Positions 6,573 to 15,488 are shown, numbered from the stretch's first letter. The stretch is DNA of 44,790 nucleotides from Actinomycetes bacterium (GCA_036000965.1 DASYUT010000315.1:1-44790), one strand, 5' to 3'. Translations and numbers: made by a program. The notes: generated by a model from the letters alone, not told the origin.

Positions 6573-8201
6573 GTGGCGAGCAGGGGATCCGGGAACGAAG
6601 TCGAGATCGTCGTGAAGACGAAGGACGAGACCAAGGGCACGGGGCAGCGAATCAAGCGGGAGCTCATCCGCCAGGGCGGCGAGGCCGGCAAGGGCTACGG
6701 CCGGTCGTTCGGCACCGGGCTGAAAGGCAGCCTCTCCGGCGCGGTCGGGGTCGCCAAGGTCCTCGGCAAGGGGCTGCTGCTCGCCGGCGGCGGCGTCGCC
6801 GCGCTCGCCGCCGGCGCGGTCATCGCCGGCCCGAAGCTGGCCAGCATGTCGGCACGGCTCAAGGACCTCGACGCCAAGGCCCAGGCCGTCTTCGTCGGTG
6901 AGCTCCCCAAGGTCCGCCGCTGGGCGGAGGCGAACAAGCGCGCTCTGGGCCTCTCCAGCCGGGAGACCGTCGGCCTGGCCGCCAACCTGGCCGACCTGCT
7001 CAAGCCAATCGGCTTCACCGCCCGCGAAGCCACCAACATGAGCCTCAGGTTCCTCGACCTGGCCGGAGCGCTCAGCAAGTGGTCCGGCGGCACCCGCTCG
7101 GCCGCCGAGGTCTCCGACATCCTCGCCGCCGCGGTTCTTGGCGAGCGCGAGCAGCTCAAGGAGCTCGGCATCGCGATCTCCGAGGCCGACGTGCAGGCGC
7201 GGCTGGCCGCCAAGGGTCAGCAGGACCTGACCGGCGCGGCGCTGCAGCAGGCCGAGGCCGTCGCCACCCAGGAGCTGATCTACGCGAAGTCGACCGACGC
7301 GCAGAAGGCGTGGGCCGAGGGCGGCCGCCAGGCGGCCATCGCGCAGAAGTCCCTGTCCTCGACCATCGCCGAGCTCAAGGAGAAGCTCGTCACCGCGCTC
7401 ACGCCGGCCATCCAGACCGCGACCGCATGGCTGGGCAGGAACCTGCCCGTCGTGCTGCAGGCCGCGACCACCTGGTGGGACAAGAACAAGACCAGCGTGC
7501 AGACGCTCGCCGACGCGCTCACCGTGCTGTTCGTCCCGGCCGCCGGTAGCGCCTCGAAGTCGACCGACGGGGTGACCAGCTCACTCAAGCGGCTGCAGAA
7601 CCTCTTCTCCGGCGTGATGGTCGTGATCCTGCGGATCGTCCAGGGGTTCCTGCTGGTGGCGCTGGCAGCCGGGAACGTCCGCAAGTGGATCCTGAACCTC
7701 GGCATCGCCGCCGGCATGCTGATCAACGCGATCGACCGGCTCTCGGGCGGCTCGGGCCACGCGGCCGACGGCATGGTCCGCGACTTCCGCAGGATGCGGG
7801 ACGAGGGCGAATCGCAACTCGCCCGGATCCGCGAGCAGATCCGCGCCACCCAGCGGGAGATCGACCGGCTGCACGGCAAGACCGTCGACATCCGCATCCG
7901 CGTCCGCGGCGCGGGCGGCGGAACCAAGACGATGCTGCCCGGCTACCAGCACGGCACCGCGAGCGCGCCGGGCGGCACTGCCATCGTCGGGGAGCGCGGC
8001 CCCGAGCTGGTCGACCTGCCCCGCGGCGCCCGGGTCACACCGATGCACCGCATGGCCGGCGGCGGCGGCACGATCATCAATATGACCGTGAATGTGGCGC
8101 CGACTGCGCACCCGGCCGAGGTCGGCAGCGAGATCGTCCAGGCGATCCGGGCCTATGAGCGGCGCAACTCGAACACCTGGCGGACGGGGCCGCGCGGATG
8201 A
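6573..8201 (+). CDS. Tape measure protein
   Basis: 542 residues from GTG 6573 behind GGGAGGTGAG. N-terminal basic region, then a hydrophobic Gly/Ala segment around residues 60-85, long amphipathic helices, two further hydrophobic stretches around 340-390, and a C-terminal domain with GTASAPGGTAIVGERGPELV and GGTIINMTVNV, both common at tape measure C-termini. At about 1.5 angstroms per residue it predicts a tail of roughly 80 nm, short for a siphovirus. It is the longest gene in the genome. Confidence 0.88.
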   Translation: MASRGSGNEVEIVVKTKDETKGTGQRIKRELIRQGGEAGKGYGRSFGTGLKGSLSGAVGVAKVLGKGLLLAGGGVAALAAGAVIAGPKLASMSARLKDLDAKAQAVFVGELPKVRRWAEANKRALGLSSRETVGLAANLADLLKPIGFTAREATNMSLRFLDLAGALSKWSGGTRSAAEVSDILAAAVLGEREQLKELGIAISEADVQARLAAKGQQDLTGAALQQAEAVATQELIYAKSTDAQKAWAEGGRQAAIAQKSLSSTIAELKEKLVTALTPAIQTATAWLGRNLPVVLQAATTWWDKNKTSVQTLADALTVLFVPAAGSASKSTDGVTSSLKRLQNLFSGVMVVILRIVQGFLLVALAAGNVRKWILNLGIAAGMLINAIDRLSGGSGHAADGMVRDFRRMRDEGESQLARIREQIRATQREIDRLHGKTVDIRIRVRGAGGGTKTMLPGYQHGTASAPGGTAIVGERGPELVDLPRGARVTPMHRMAGGGGTIINMTVNVAPTAHPAEVGSEIVQAIRAYERRNSNTWRTGPRG

Positions 8202-9469
8202 CCGTCCCCACCGTGCGGCTGGAGGTGGCGTTCACCGCTGATGCGAGCCTCGGCGACCTGCTCCACCTTGACGATGCGACGCGCGGCAAGCTCGATACGG
8301 GCACGCTGTCAGGCGGCGCCGAGTTCTTGACCATCCCCGCGAACGACCTGCGGTCATTCACCACTAAGCGGGGCGCGACCCGGGTGGAAAGCCCGGTCAT
8401 CCGCTATGAGGCCGGCACCTTGTCAGCGGTGCTCAAGGATGCGAGCCGCAACTACGATCCGGACAACCTCGCGGGGCCGTACGTCTCGGCCGGGATTACG
8501 CAGGTGACGCCGGGCCGGGCGGTGCGGGTCATCGCCGAGCATGCCAGCATCGCCTACGACCTGTGGCGGGGGTCGGCGGACAACTGGGAACACGACTATT
8601 TCCCGCCGAGCTATGCCGAGGTGACGCTGACCGCAACGGACGGGTTCGGCGTGCTCGGCCAGGCCGACCGTACCGCGGTCGGGGCGGCGGGGGCCAACGA
8701 GGACACCGGGGCGCGCATCTCGCGGATTCTCGACTCGGCCGCCTGGCCCGCCTTGGACCGGGACATCGCCACGGGCGACAGCCTGCTAGCGGCGACGACG
8801 CTGGAGGGCAACGCGCTCAGCGAGCTGTATGCCGCCGCTGATGCCGAGGTCGGCGAGTTGTACATGGACCCGCAGGGCCGCGTCTACTTCCGCAACCGGC
8901 TGGCCCTGCTCACCGATGCCCGCTCGAACACGGTACAGGCGACCTTCTCGGCCCCGGTCGGCGCTGATCTGCCCTTTCAGGTGGCACCGCCCGCCTACGA
9001 CCGTGAGCAGCTCGCTAATACCGCCATCATCGCCCGCGACGGCGGCGCCGAGCAGACCTCGACGGACACCACCTCGAAGAACACGTATGGGCCGGCGACG
9101 TTCCGCCGCACCGACCTGCCGTTGCCGGATGACACCGCCGCCCTCGACTACGCCGGCTATATCGTCGCGCTCGGTAAGGACCCTGAGCGCCGGTTCGCCG
9201 AGCTGGTCCTGTGGCCCGAGAAGGCCCCGGCGACGCTGTATCCGCATGCGCTCGGCCGACGCATCGGCGACCGGATCGCCATCAGCCTCCAGCCGCCCGG
9301 GGGCGGCACGCCGATCACCCGGGAGTGCTTCATCCGCGGCATCACCCACAGCATGCAAGCGGCATGGTGGGAGACCCGCTGGACGCTGCAATCGGCTACC
9401 AGGTACTCGTTCCTGCTGCTCGACCATGCCACCCTCGGCAAACTCGACCAAAACGCCCTGAGCTACTGA
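8198..9469 (+). CDS. Minor tail protein (distal tail / tip)
   Basis: 423 residues from ATG 8198, overlapping the tape measure stop as ATGA. The pattern PVIRYEAGTLSAVLKDASRNYDP and the following barrel-like region match minor tail proteins after the tape measure in actinophages. The protein begins and ends with related motifs, LDDATRGKLDTGTLSG and LDHATLGKLDQNALSY. It probably forms the tail tip and perhaps a receptor-proximal part. Confidence 0.72.
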   Translation: MTVPTVRLEVAFTADASLGDLLHLDDATRGKLDTGTLSGGAEFLTIPANDLRSFTTKRGATRVESPVIRYEAGTLSAVLKDASRNYDPDNLAGPYVSAGITQVTPGRAVRVIAEHASIAYDLWRGSADNWEHDYFPPSYAEVTLTATDGFGVLGQADRTAVGAAGANEDTGARISRILDSAAWPALDRDIATGDSLLAATTLEGNALSELYAAADAEVGELYMDPQGRVYFRNRLALLTDARSNTVQATFSAPVGADLPFQVAPPAYDREQLANTAIIARDGGAEQTSTDTTSKNTYGPATFRRTDLPLPDDTAALDYAGYIVALGKDPERRFAELVLWPEKAPATLYPHALGRRIGDRIAISLQPPGGGTPITRECFIRGITHSMQAAWWETRWTLQSATRYSFLLLDHATLGKLDQNALSY

Positions 9470-9482
9470 CAGGACAGGTGAG

Positions 9483-9953
9483 ATGGCCTCATCGCCGAAG
9501 GATTTCGCCGCTGGCGCGGTGCTGACCGCCGCACAGATGGACTCGCTGCCGCAAGGCGTCTTCGCGGTCGCCACCGCCACCGCCGATGTCGGGCCGACTT
9601 CCGGCACAACCGAGCTCGACGTCGTGACCGCGAGCGCGGTGGTGCTGCTCGCCGCCAACCGGCGCCTCAAGCTCACCTTCGCATGGCGCGGCCTGTCCGG
9701 CGCCACCTCGGGCGACGTGTACACCCTCCGCATCAAGGAAGGCGCGACCGTCCTGATGGAGTCGACCCAAGCTCCCAGCGGCGCCCTCGGTCAACTCGGC
9801 GGCACGATGGTCAGGCATCTGCCCAGCCCCACGGCGGCCTCACACACGTACAAGGCCACGATCCAGCGGGCCGCTGGGACCGGCACCGTCTCGGTGCAAG
9901 GCAACGCGAACTATCCGATCCAGCTGATTGTCGAGGACGGCGGCGAGGCGTAG
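9483..9953 (+). CDS. Tail tip / receptor-binding candidate
   Basis: 156 residues from ATG 9483. The N-terminus (KDFAAGAVLTAAQMDSLPQGV) matches short actinophage tail proteins that anchor with an F-x-AG-x-VLTAAQM motif. The rest is beta-rich. It is the last structural gene before the regulator block, so it is the best candidate for host recognition, though this is inferred from position. Confidence 0.6.
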   Translation: MASSPKDFAAGAVLTAAQMDSLPQGVFAVATATADVGPTSGTTELDVVTASAVVLLAANRRLKLTFAWRGLSGATSGDVYTLRIKEGATVLMESTQAPSGALGQLGGTMVRHLPSPTAASHTYKATIQRAAGTGTVSVQGNANYPIQLIVEDGGEA

Positions 9954-9958
9954 CGAGC

Positions 9959-10009
9959 GCGGCCGGTTCCCCGGCCTGGACGCTTATGAGTCCCCCGGGC
10001 GTGCCCGGC
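9959..10009 (+). terminator. Paired hairpins ending the structural operon
   Basis: Two perfect stems follow the last tail gene: GGCCGG-TTCC-CCGGCC (9961-9976) and CCGGGC-GT-GCCCGG (9995-10008). There is no T-run, which is common in high-GC actinobacteria. They separate the tail operon from the regulator promoter. Confidence 0.55.
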
Positions 10010-10030
10010 TGTCGGCACCGCCGGCCTGGC

Positions 10031-10073
10031 TTGACACCGCGTCGCCATCGGCGGATAAGCTCGGTACTTAACC
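10031..10073 (+). promoter_or_regulatory. Promoter of the GntR gene with an operator half-site
   Basis: TTGACA (10031-10036), 17 bases, GATAAG (10054-10059). The CTCGGTAC half of the recurring GntR-type dyad lies at 10060-10067, just downstream of -10 and over the expected start point. This suggests autoregulation. Confidence 0.65.
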
Positions 10074-10101
10074 ACCGCTGACCTTGGAGGACACCCCACG
10101 C

Positions 10102-10866
10102 ATGGTCTCGCGAGTCCCGCCCCGGCCGACCTCGTACCGGGAGATCGCCGCCGAGGTGCGCGCCGCCATCCTCGCCGGCGACTACGCCCCCGGCGACCGC
10201 CTGCCCTCCCAGCCCGAGCTGGCCCGAAGCTACGGGGTCGCCGACCGCACCGCCCAGCGCGCCGTCGAGGCCCTGCGCGCCGAGGGCCTGGTCGTCGCCA
10301 GCGTCGGCAAGGGCACCTACGTGCGCCCCCGGCCGCAAAAGATCCGCCGGCTGGTCGACGACCTCCTGGAAACCGCGCCCCGCGCCGGCTTCTACGCCGC
10401 CCTTGACCGGTACGGCCTCGAGGCCGAGGTCCACACCACCGTGAGCTGGGCGCGCCCGCCGGCGTGGGCCACCGCCGAGCTCGGCACCGACCCCGACGCC
10501 GAGGTCCTGGTCCGCGACCGGGTGATGGGCGTGGCTGGCCAGCCGCCCTTGCAGCTCGCCACCTCCTACCTGCCCCGCGACGTCGCCGAGCAGGTCCCCG
10601 CGCTGGCCCAGGAGTCCACCGGGCCGGGCGGGATGCTGGCCCGGCTCCGGGAGGCCGGCTATGAGCTCAGCTTCGAGGTCGTCGCCAACTCCCGCATGCC
10701 CTCGCCCGACGAGGCCGAACGGATGGGCCTGCAGCCCGGCACGCCGCTGGACACCCACCTGCGGCTGACGAAGGCGCAGGACGACCGGGTGCTCGACTGC
10801 ATGATGGTGGTCTCGGACTCCTCCCGGGTGGAGTGGGCCTACCGGTTCGGCCCGGAACCGGCGTAG
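10102..10866 (+). CDS. GntR family (HutC-type) transcriptional regulator
   Basis: 254 residues from ATG 10102 (GGAGG at 10086-10090). The N-terminal winged helix-turn-helix is clear: YREIAAEVRAAILAGDYAPG, then SQPELARSYGVADRTAQRAV and LVVASVGKGTYV. The C-terminal 160 residues fit a UTRA ligand-sensing domain. Relatives such as KorSA control transfer and excision in actinomycete conjugative elements. A repeated dyad with the GT-x-AC form expected of GntR operators lies in its own promoter, in the transfer operons and at the integrase. It is therefore a strong candidate for a master repressor, responding to an unknown small molecule. Confidence 0.88.
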   Translation: MVSRVPPRPTSYREIAAEVRAAILAGDYAPGDRLPSQPELARSYGVADRTAQRAVEALRAEGLVVASVGKGTYVRPRPQKIRRLVDDLLETAPRAGFYAALDRYGLEAEVHTTVSWARPPAWATAELGTDPDAEVLVRDRVMGVAGQPPLQLATSYLPRDVAEQVPALAQESTGPGGMLARLREAGYELSFEVVANSRMPSPDEAERMGLQPGTPLDTHLRLTKAQDDRVLDCMMVVSDSSRVEWAYRFGPEPA

Positions 10867-10925
10867 CGGACAGCCTGGCCGCTTGACCCTTCGGGGGGAT
10901 CGGTGCTTCCCTGAACCCGACAGGT

Positions 10926-10943
10926 TCGGTACTGAGGTTCCCA
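10926..10943 (+). promoter_or_regulatory. GntR-type operator before the SpdB-like gene
   Basis: TCGGTACTGAGGTTCCCA matches 14 of 18 positions of the site at 14049. It lies 13 bases before the start of the 10956 gene, overlapping its leader. A GACAGCCTGG element (10869-10878), one base from the second recurring motif, lies upstream. Confidence 0.6.
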
Positions 10944-10955
10944 GGGAGGCCACCA

Positions 10956-11711
10956 GTGACCGCCAGCCCCGCCACGCTGCCCGCGCTCGAGGGCGCGAGC
11001 GCGGTCGTCCCGCTGCACGTCCTCGACCCGCTCCGCCGCCGCTTCCTCACCGTCCTCGCCGGCTTCCTCGGTGCCTGCGTGGTCGGCATCATGGCGCTGG
11101 CGTTCGCGGTCTCGTTCCGCAACATCGCCAGCTACGGCAAGCCCTACATGCGCGGCTGGGAGTACGCGCTGCCGTTCTTCGTCGACGCCTTCATCGCCGT
11201 CGCGGCCGGGATCGACCTGTGGTTCGCGCTGTCCCACGACGAGGGCCACACCGAGCGCACCTGGCGCGACTACCGCCGCGAGTGGGCGCCGAAGTTCTTC
11301 TTCGCCGGGATGGTCGGCGTAAGCTTCCTCTTGAACGAGGCCGCCGCCCAGGTGCCGCTCGATGCGCGGCACGCGCCCGCGCTGATCACCCACGGCCTGG
11401 CGCCGTTCGCGCTGCTGGTCACGCACCTGCTGTTCATGACGCTGGTGCGGTCGATCGCCGCCAACCGCAACGCGGCGATCCTTGCCGCGCTCGATGGCGT
11501 GGATCCTGCAGGGCATTCAGCAGAGCAAGCAAAGCCTCGGGACCTGACCCTGAGGGAGCAGCGGAAGGTGCTCGCCATCCGGGAGCGGCACCCCAACCTT
11601 CCTGCAACCCGAGTTGCCGCGCAGGCCGGCATCGCCTACGACCCCGTCCGGGCGTTCCTGCGCGACCAGCGGCCCACCGCCGACCCGGTGATGAACGGCA
11701 AGGGGGCGTGA
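10956..11711 (+). CDS. DUF2637 / SpdB-like membrane protein
   Basis: 251 residues from GTG 10956 behind GGGAGG. Four hydrophobic segments are visible at about residues 31-53, 70-90, 113-130 and 140-165, followed by a cytoplasmic helix-turn-helix-like tail (LREQRKVLAIRERHPNLP, VAAQAGIAYDPVRAFL). This layout is that of the DUF2637 proteins common on Streptomyces conjugative plasmids and AICEs, where they sit beside the FtsK-like transfer protein and are linked to intramycelial spread. It begins the transfer-like operon. Confidence 0.75.
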   Translation: MTASPATLPALEGASAVVPLHVLDPLRRRFLTVLAGFLGACVVGIMALAFAVSFRNIASYGKPYMRGWEYALPFFVDAFIAVAAGIDLWFALSHDEGHTERTWRDYRREWAPKFFFAGMVGVSFLLNEAAAQVPLDARHAPALITHGLAPFALLVTHLLFMTLVRSIAANRNAAILAALDGVDPAGHSAEQAKPRDLTLREQRKVLAIRERHPNLPATRVAAQAGIAYDPVRAFLRDQRPTADPVMNGKGA

Positions 11712-11712
11712 G

Positions 11713-12312
11713 GTGCGCACCGCCCTGCTGCTCGCTGCGGCCGTCGCCTACGCGGCCACGTTCGCGCTCGTCTGGCCGCGGCACCGCTCGCGGGTGCGGC
11801 TGGTCCGGCGGGTCTACCGGCATGTCGACGAGGTCCTCGGCGCGCGGAAGTACGAGGCCGACCGGGCCGCGACCCTGCGGCGCCGCTGGTCCTGGATCTC
11901 CCGCGACCTCGCCAATGCGCTGTACCCGCCGACGCAGCACGCCGGCGCGGTCGCGCTGCCCCGCTACCACCGCATGCGCCGCGGCCGCGACCTGCTCGGC
12001 CGCCCGAGCGGCTACGTCGACCTCGCGCTCTCCCCGGTGCCGTGGCCGCGGCGGTTCCGCCCCTGGCACGTCCCCGCGCTCACGCTGCGCTGGACGAGCG
12101 AGGCCGGCGTCGCGGTCGGCGGCCACCAGTGGTTCACCCGGCTGGAGAAGCAGGTCGCGCAGGCTCTCGGCCTGGAATGGTCCGACGAGCTGTTCGAGAC
12201 CAAGGCGGCGTTCTCCCACGACCGGGTCCGGCTGGTCCTCGCCCGGCCGCGGCCGGTGCCCGACGGCCTGCCGTTCCGGCCCCAGCCCAAGGAGCCCGCC
12301 GATGCCGGCTGA
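11713..12312 (+). CDS. Membrane-anchored protein of the transfer-like operon
   Basis: 199 residues from GTG 11713, one base after the previous stop. One N-terminal transmembrane segment (residues 2-20) is followed by a basic, Arg-rich cytoplasmic region. Its end overlaps the FtsK-like gene. It may act as the membrane-anchor part that the short FtsK-like protein lacks; this is inferred from order. Confidence 0.6.
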   Translation: MRTALLLAAAVAYAATFALVWPRHRSRVRLVRRVYRHVDEVLGARKYEADRAATLRRRWSWISRDLANALYPPTQHAGAVALPRYHRMRRGRDLLGRPSGYVDLALSPVPWPRRFRPWHVPALTLRWTSEAGVAVGGHQWFTRLEKQVAQALGLEWSDELFETKAAFSHDRVRLVLARPRPVPDGLPFRPQPKEPADAG

Positions 12313-13201
12313 CCAGCGCGCCTTCCTCGGCTGGACGCCACGGCAGGCCAGCCCCACCCTGGTCGCGCCACGCACCGCGCCCGACGGCGCCGAGGGCCTC
12401 GCCGCGGTCTGGCCATACGGGCCCGGCTACGCCCCCCACATGCTGGTCGTCGGCACCACCGGCGGCGGCAAGACCTCGGCGAAGCGGGTCATCCTCGTCG
12501 ACCGGGTCACCGCCCCCGGCCGCCGCAAGGTCGTCATCATCGACGGCAAGGGCGGCGGCGACTACACGATGTTCCGCGGCCAGCCGGCCGTCGCCGAGAT
12601 CGTCAACGTCAACCCGCTCGCCGACCCCGAGAGCCCCGAGAAGGCCGCCGCGGCGGTCAAGGCGGTGCTCGCCGAGGTCCGCACGCGCAACGCCGCGACC
12701 GAGCGCGCCCAGCGGGAGGCGTGGGCGACCCGCCGCACCCCCGCCTACTCCGCGCCGCCGGAGCTGTGGCTGGTCATCGACGAGTGGATGTCGCTGATCT
12801 ACCAGTGCCGCAAGCTCGACGTCGACCTGGTCGGCGACGCCATCGAGATCGGCCGGGTCGGCCGCTCCACCGACACCCACCTGCTGATCGGCACCCAGCG
12901 GCCCGACACCAAGTCGGTCGAGGCCGGCCTGCCGGGCGAGCTGAAAGCCCAGCTCGGCGCCCGCGTCGCCGCCGTCGGCCCGCTCGGGCTGCGCAAGCTC
13001 GAGGCGATCATGGCGTTCGACGACGCCGAGGCCCGCCGGCTCGTCCCCCGTGAGCTCGGCGGCTGCCTGCTCATGGTCGGCGACACCTTCGTCCCCTACG
13101 TCACCCCGTACATGCCCAACCCCACCTCAGAGGACCCGTCGATCACCGACGAGCAGCGCGCCCGAGTGTGGGCGCTGCTGCCAGCCCGGGAGGCCGCGTG
13201 A
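12302..13201 (+). CDS. FtsK/SpoIIIE-type DNA translocase (TraSA/TraB-like)
   Basis: 299 residues from ATG 12302. Walker A is GTTGGGKTS at residues 51-59, Walker B is LWLVIDEW, and the FtsK sensor-like GRVGRSTDTHLLIGTQRPD follows. There is no membrane segment and no gamma domain, and the length is close to that of the pSAM2 transfer protein TraSA. Such proteins move double-stranded DNA between mycelial cells. In a phage this is unexpected, because packaging already has its own terminase motor. The preceding membrane proteins could supply the anchor. Family call firm; transfer role inferred. Confidence 0.82.
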   Translation: MPADQRAFLGWTPRQASPTLVAPRTAPDGAEGLAAVWPYGPGYAPHMLVVGTTGGGKTSAKRVILVDRVTAPGRRKVVIIDGKGGGDYTMFRGQPAVAEIVNVNPLADPESPEKAAAAVKAVLAEVRTRNAATERAQREAWATRRTPAYSAPPELWLVIDEWMSLIYQCRKLDVDLVGDAIEIGRVGRSTDTHLLIGTQRPDTKSVEAGLPGELKAQLGARVAAVGPLGLRKLEAIMAFDDAEARRLVPRELGGCLLMVGDTFVPYVTPYMPNPTSEDPSITDEQRARVWALLPAREAA

Positions 13202-13545
13202 GCACCAGCACCTGGACGCCGCTGCTGGCCGGGCCGCTGCTCCGCCCGGCCCTGGTCGCCCTGCTCGACCAGCTCGAGGCCGGCGAGACCGACCGGGCCA
13301 CGATCCGCCGGGCCGTCCTGGCCGCCTCGGCGGTCAAGCCGAAGACGTTCGACACGCTCGTCTACGAGCTCGCACGGTTCGGCCTGCTGAACCGTTCAGG
13401 CACCCGCAACGACGCGCTACAGCTCACCACGCTGGGCCAGGCGTGGCTGGTCGAGCAGGGCGCCTGGCGTGCTTCTGCCAGGGCCGAAACCAACCCTGTA
13501 AGGGTGGTTTCACCGGCGAAAGCCGGCGCTGAGGCGGAGCGGTGA
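13198..13545 (+). CDS. Small winged-helix-like protein
   Basis: 115 residues from GTG 13198, overlapping the translocase stop as GTGA. Residues 35-90 (TIRRAVLAASAVKPKTFDTL, YELARFGLLNR, LQLTTLGQAWL) look like a winged helix. In the operon it may be a DNA-binding partner of the translocase or a local regulator. Confidence 0.55.
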   Translation: MSTSTWTPLLAGPLLRPALVALLDQLEAGETDRATIRRAVLAASAVKPKTFDTLVYELARFGLLNRSGTRNDALQLTTLGQAWLVEQGAWRASARAETNPVRVVSPAKAGAEAER

Positions 13546-14021
13546 GCGACCACCGACCGAGACCGCGGGAGCGGTGGCCCATCGGTGAGACCGAGGTGCC
13601 CCTGCCCCACGACTGGGCAGGGCTGTGGCTCCGCTACCGGCTGAGCCGCGAAGGCTACCTGGCCCTCCTGGAGCACCAGCGGGGCCGCTGCGCAAAGTGC
13701 CACCGGCTGCCGTTCGGAGATACCCCGCTGGTGGTCGACCACCGCGAGAGCCGCATCTGGGGGCTGCTGCACGACCGCTGCAACCGGCCGATCGATGACG
13801 AGCTGGTGGCCTACCTGCGTGACCCGCCCGCATTCGGACTCGGCGAGGCGTTCGGCGTCATCCCGCCCGAGGTGGAGCGGCGGGGCGCCGAGCGACGGCG
13901 GCGGAACCGGCTCGCGCAGCGCGACTGGCGCAAGCGCCGCAGCGCCGAGCAGGCCGAGCACCAGGCCGCCGCCGACCGCGTCGACGGGTATGGGGAGTGG
14001 CTGGCGGGGCGGCTGCGGTAG
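13542..14021 (+). CDS. Endonuclease VII-like HNH protein
   Basis: 159 residues from GTG 13542, overlapping by GTGA. It has C-x2-C (GRCAKCHRLP), VVDHRES and GLLHDRCNRPI, the beta-beta-alpha metal layout of the T4 endonuclease VII family; the first cysteine of the second knuckle appears replaced by His. The C-terminus is a charged helix. It may resolve branched DNA or nick transfer or replication intermediates. Final gene of this operon. Confidence 0.72.
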   Translation: MSDHRPRPRERWPIGETEVPLPHDWAGLWLRYRLSREGYLALLEHQRGRCAKCHRLPFGDTPLVVDHRESRIWGLLHDRCNRPIDDELVAYLRDPPAFGLGEAFGVIPPEVERRGAERRRRNRLAQRDWRKRRSAEQAEHQAAADRVDGYGEWLAGRLR

Positions 14022-14040
14022 GCCGGCCGGGATCGACAGC

Positions 14041-14069
14041 TTGTCACCTTGGTACTGAGGTACTAAGCT
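14041..14069 (+). promoter_or_regulatory. Promoter with GntR-type operator in its spacer
   Basis: TTGTCA (14041-14046), a 17-base spacer, TAAGCT (14064-14069). The spacer and -10 hold the dyad TTGGTACTGAGGTACTAA (14049-14066), so a bound repressor would block polymerase directly. The same architecture recurs at the integrase (23222-23250). It drives the small-membrane-protein operon from 14110. Confidence 0.75.
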
Positions 14070-14109
14070 AGGCGGTCAGACAAGGACCCCTCGCTCCCGG
14101 GAGCCCGCG

Positions 14110-14331
14110 ATGGGATGGCGCGACTACTTCACCGACAGCGGCGACGAGCCCGAGGACCGCACGTTCACGTTCACCGGCTTCTCGACCCCGAAGTTCGAGC
14201 AGGCGCTGGCCGATATGCGGCGCCACTTCGGCGACGACGACCCGGACGACCCGCTCGGGGACACCGCCTGGAACGCTTGGCTTGACGACCGGGGCCGCGA
14301 CTGGCTGCGGAAGCAGGAGCAGGGAGGCTGA
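14110..14331 (+). CDS. Small acidic hypothetical protein
   Basis: 73 residues from ATG 14110 behind GGGAG. Strongly acidic in the middle (GDDDPDDPLGD). First gene of the operator-controlled operon at 14041. No family recognised. Confidence 0.6.
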   Translation: MGWRDYFTDSGDEPEDRTFTFTGFSTPKFEQALADMRRHFGDDDPDDPLGDTAWNAWLDDRGRDWLRKQEQGG

Positions 14332-14334
14332 CCC

Positions 14335-14547
14335 ATGGCCAAGGGCATCGTGATGTTCCTGCTGGGGTTCGCCTCGACGATCCTCGGCCTGATCGTGTTC
14401 CTGTTCGTCATGTCGGTCCTGCCGGCCGGGCCGCTGGCCGCAGCCGCCGGCGGCGTCCTCAACGGCCTCGGCTACCTGTTCGGCGAGGCGCTGCCGGAGA
14501 TCGGCCGCATTGCCCTGAAGGCCGCCGCGAAGCAGCTCGGGGTCTGA
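14335..14547 (+). CDS. Small membrane protein
   Basis: 70 residues from ATG 14335. Residues 4-32 form a long hydrophobic segment and a second weaker one follows (AAAAGGVLNGLGYLFG). Second gene of the operon at 14110; an accessory membrane role in the transfer-like cassette is inferred. Confidence 0.6.
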   Translation: MAKGIVMFLLGFASTILGLIVFLFVMSVLPAGPLAAAAGGVLNGLGYLFGEALPEIGRIALKAAAKQLGV

Positions 14548-14552
14548 GCCCG

Positions 14553-15242
14553 ATGAGTGGCTGGGTCGTCACCGCCGGCCTGGTCCTGGCGGTCGCCATG
14601 GTGGCGAGCCGGGGCGGCCCGTTCGGCGCGGCCGGGTGGCTGGTCGCGCTGCCGCTCCGCCTCGGCGCCTGGGCACTCGGCAAGGTCTGGGCCGGCACCA
14701 AGCTCGGCGTCCTGTCGTTCCTCGCCCTGGTCGGCGAGGAGGTCCAGCGGTGGCTGATCCTCGCCACCTGGGGCGCGGTCCTGCTCGGCTTCTCCTACGC
14801 CGGCCGGGCCGTCCACGCCCCGCTGACCCTGCAGGGCGTCGTCGCGGTCGCCACGCTGGTGTGGCTGACCCTGCTGGTCCGCAACCTGCGCCGCGTCCTG
14901 GCGGGCCGGTTCGCGCGGTCGGCGAACCGGGCGCTGTTCCGCAAGCTCGAGGAGATGGCCGACGCGCTGCCGGGCCAGGTCGAGGCGGCCGTCGCCGCAG
15001 GCCGGCAGGGCGCGGCGCAGGCGCTGCCGGCGGTCCGGCCGTCGCCGCACCCGACCGAGCGGTTCACCGCGCGGATCCGGCAGAAGGCCGCCGAGGCGGT
15101 CGCGGGCACGACCGGGGAAGGCGGGCTGGCGTTCGAGCCGGTCGTCGCCGCGCCGGAGGTGCCCCGCTGGATGCGCCGGGCGGCCGGGCAGACCCGCCAG
15201 GGCTTCCGGCAGGGCCTGGGAAGGAAGCGAGGCCGCTCGTGA
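14553..15242 (+). CDS. Multi-pass membrane protein of the transfer-like cassette
   Basis: 229 residues from ATG 14553. Hydrophobic segments at about residues 4-20, 70-88 and 95-112 are followed by a basic cytoplasmic tail ending RQGLGRKRGRS. There is no recognisable family. Small multi-pass proteins with basic tails are typical of spread (Spd) genes next to FtsK-like transfer proteins in Streptomyces plasmids. Confidence 0.55.
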   Translation: MSGWVVTAGLVLAVAMVASRGGPFGAAGWLVALPLRLGAWALGKVWAGTKLGVLSFLALVGEEVQRWLILATWGAVLLGFSYAGRAVHAPLTLQGVVAVATLVWLTLLVRNLRRVLAGRFARSANRALFRKLEEMADALPGQVEAAVAAGRQGAAQALPAVRPSPHPTERFTARIRQKAAEAVAGTTGEGGLAFEPVVAAPEVPRWMRRAAGQTRQGFRQGLGRKRGRS

Positions 15243-15469
15243 TCCTCAACTTCGCCTGCGCCGTGCTGATGGTGTGCGGCGTGCTCTACCTGGTCGGCTG
15301 GCCGCACCGCCGCCGGACCTACAAGGCCGCCTGCCGGGCCGCGGTCGACGCGGCGTGGCTGCGCGCCCAGCTCGAGTCCGCCCCCGACCCCGCTGGGGGC
15401 GGCGAGGTGGCGCCGGTGACCCAACTGCCCACCGGGAGGGGCGACCGGGGCCGGCGCCACCTCAACTAG
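15239..15469 (+). CDS. Small membrane protein
   Basis: 76 residues from GTG 15239, overlapping the previous stop (GTGA). One N-terminal transmembrane segment (residues 2-20) and an Arg-rich cytoplasmic tail. Coupled to the preceding membrane gene. Confidence 0.55.
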   Translation: MILNFACAVLMVCGVLYLVGWPHRRRTYKAACRAAVDAAWLRAQLESAPDPAGGGEVAPVTQLPTGRGDRGRRHLN

Positions 15470-15488
15470 CAGAAGGGAGGCTGTACGC

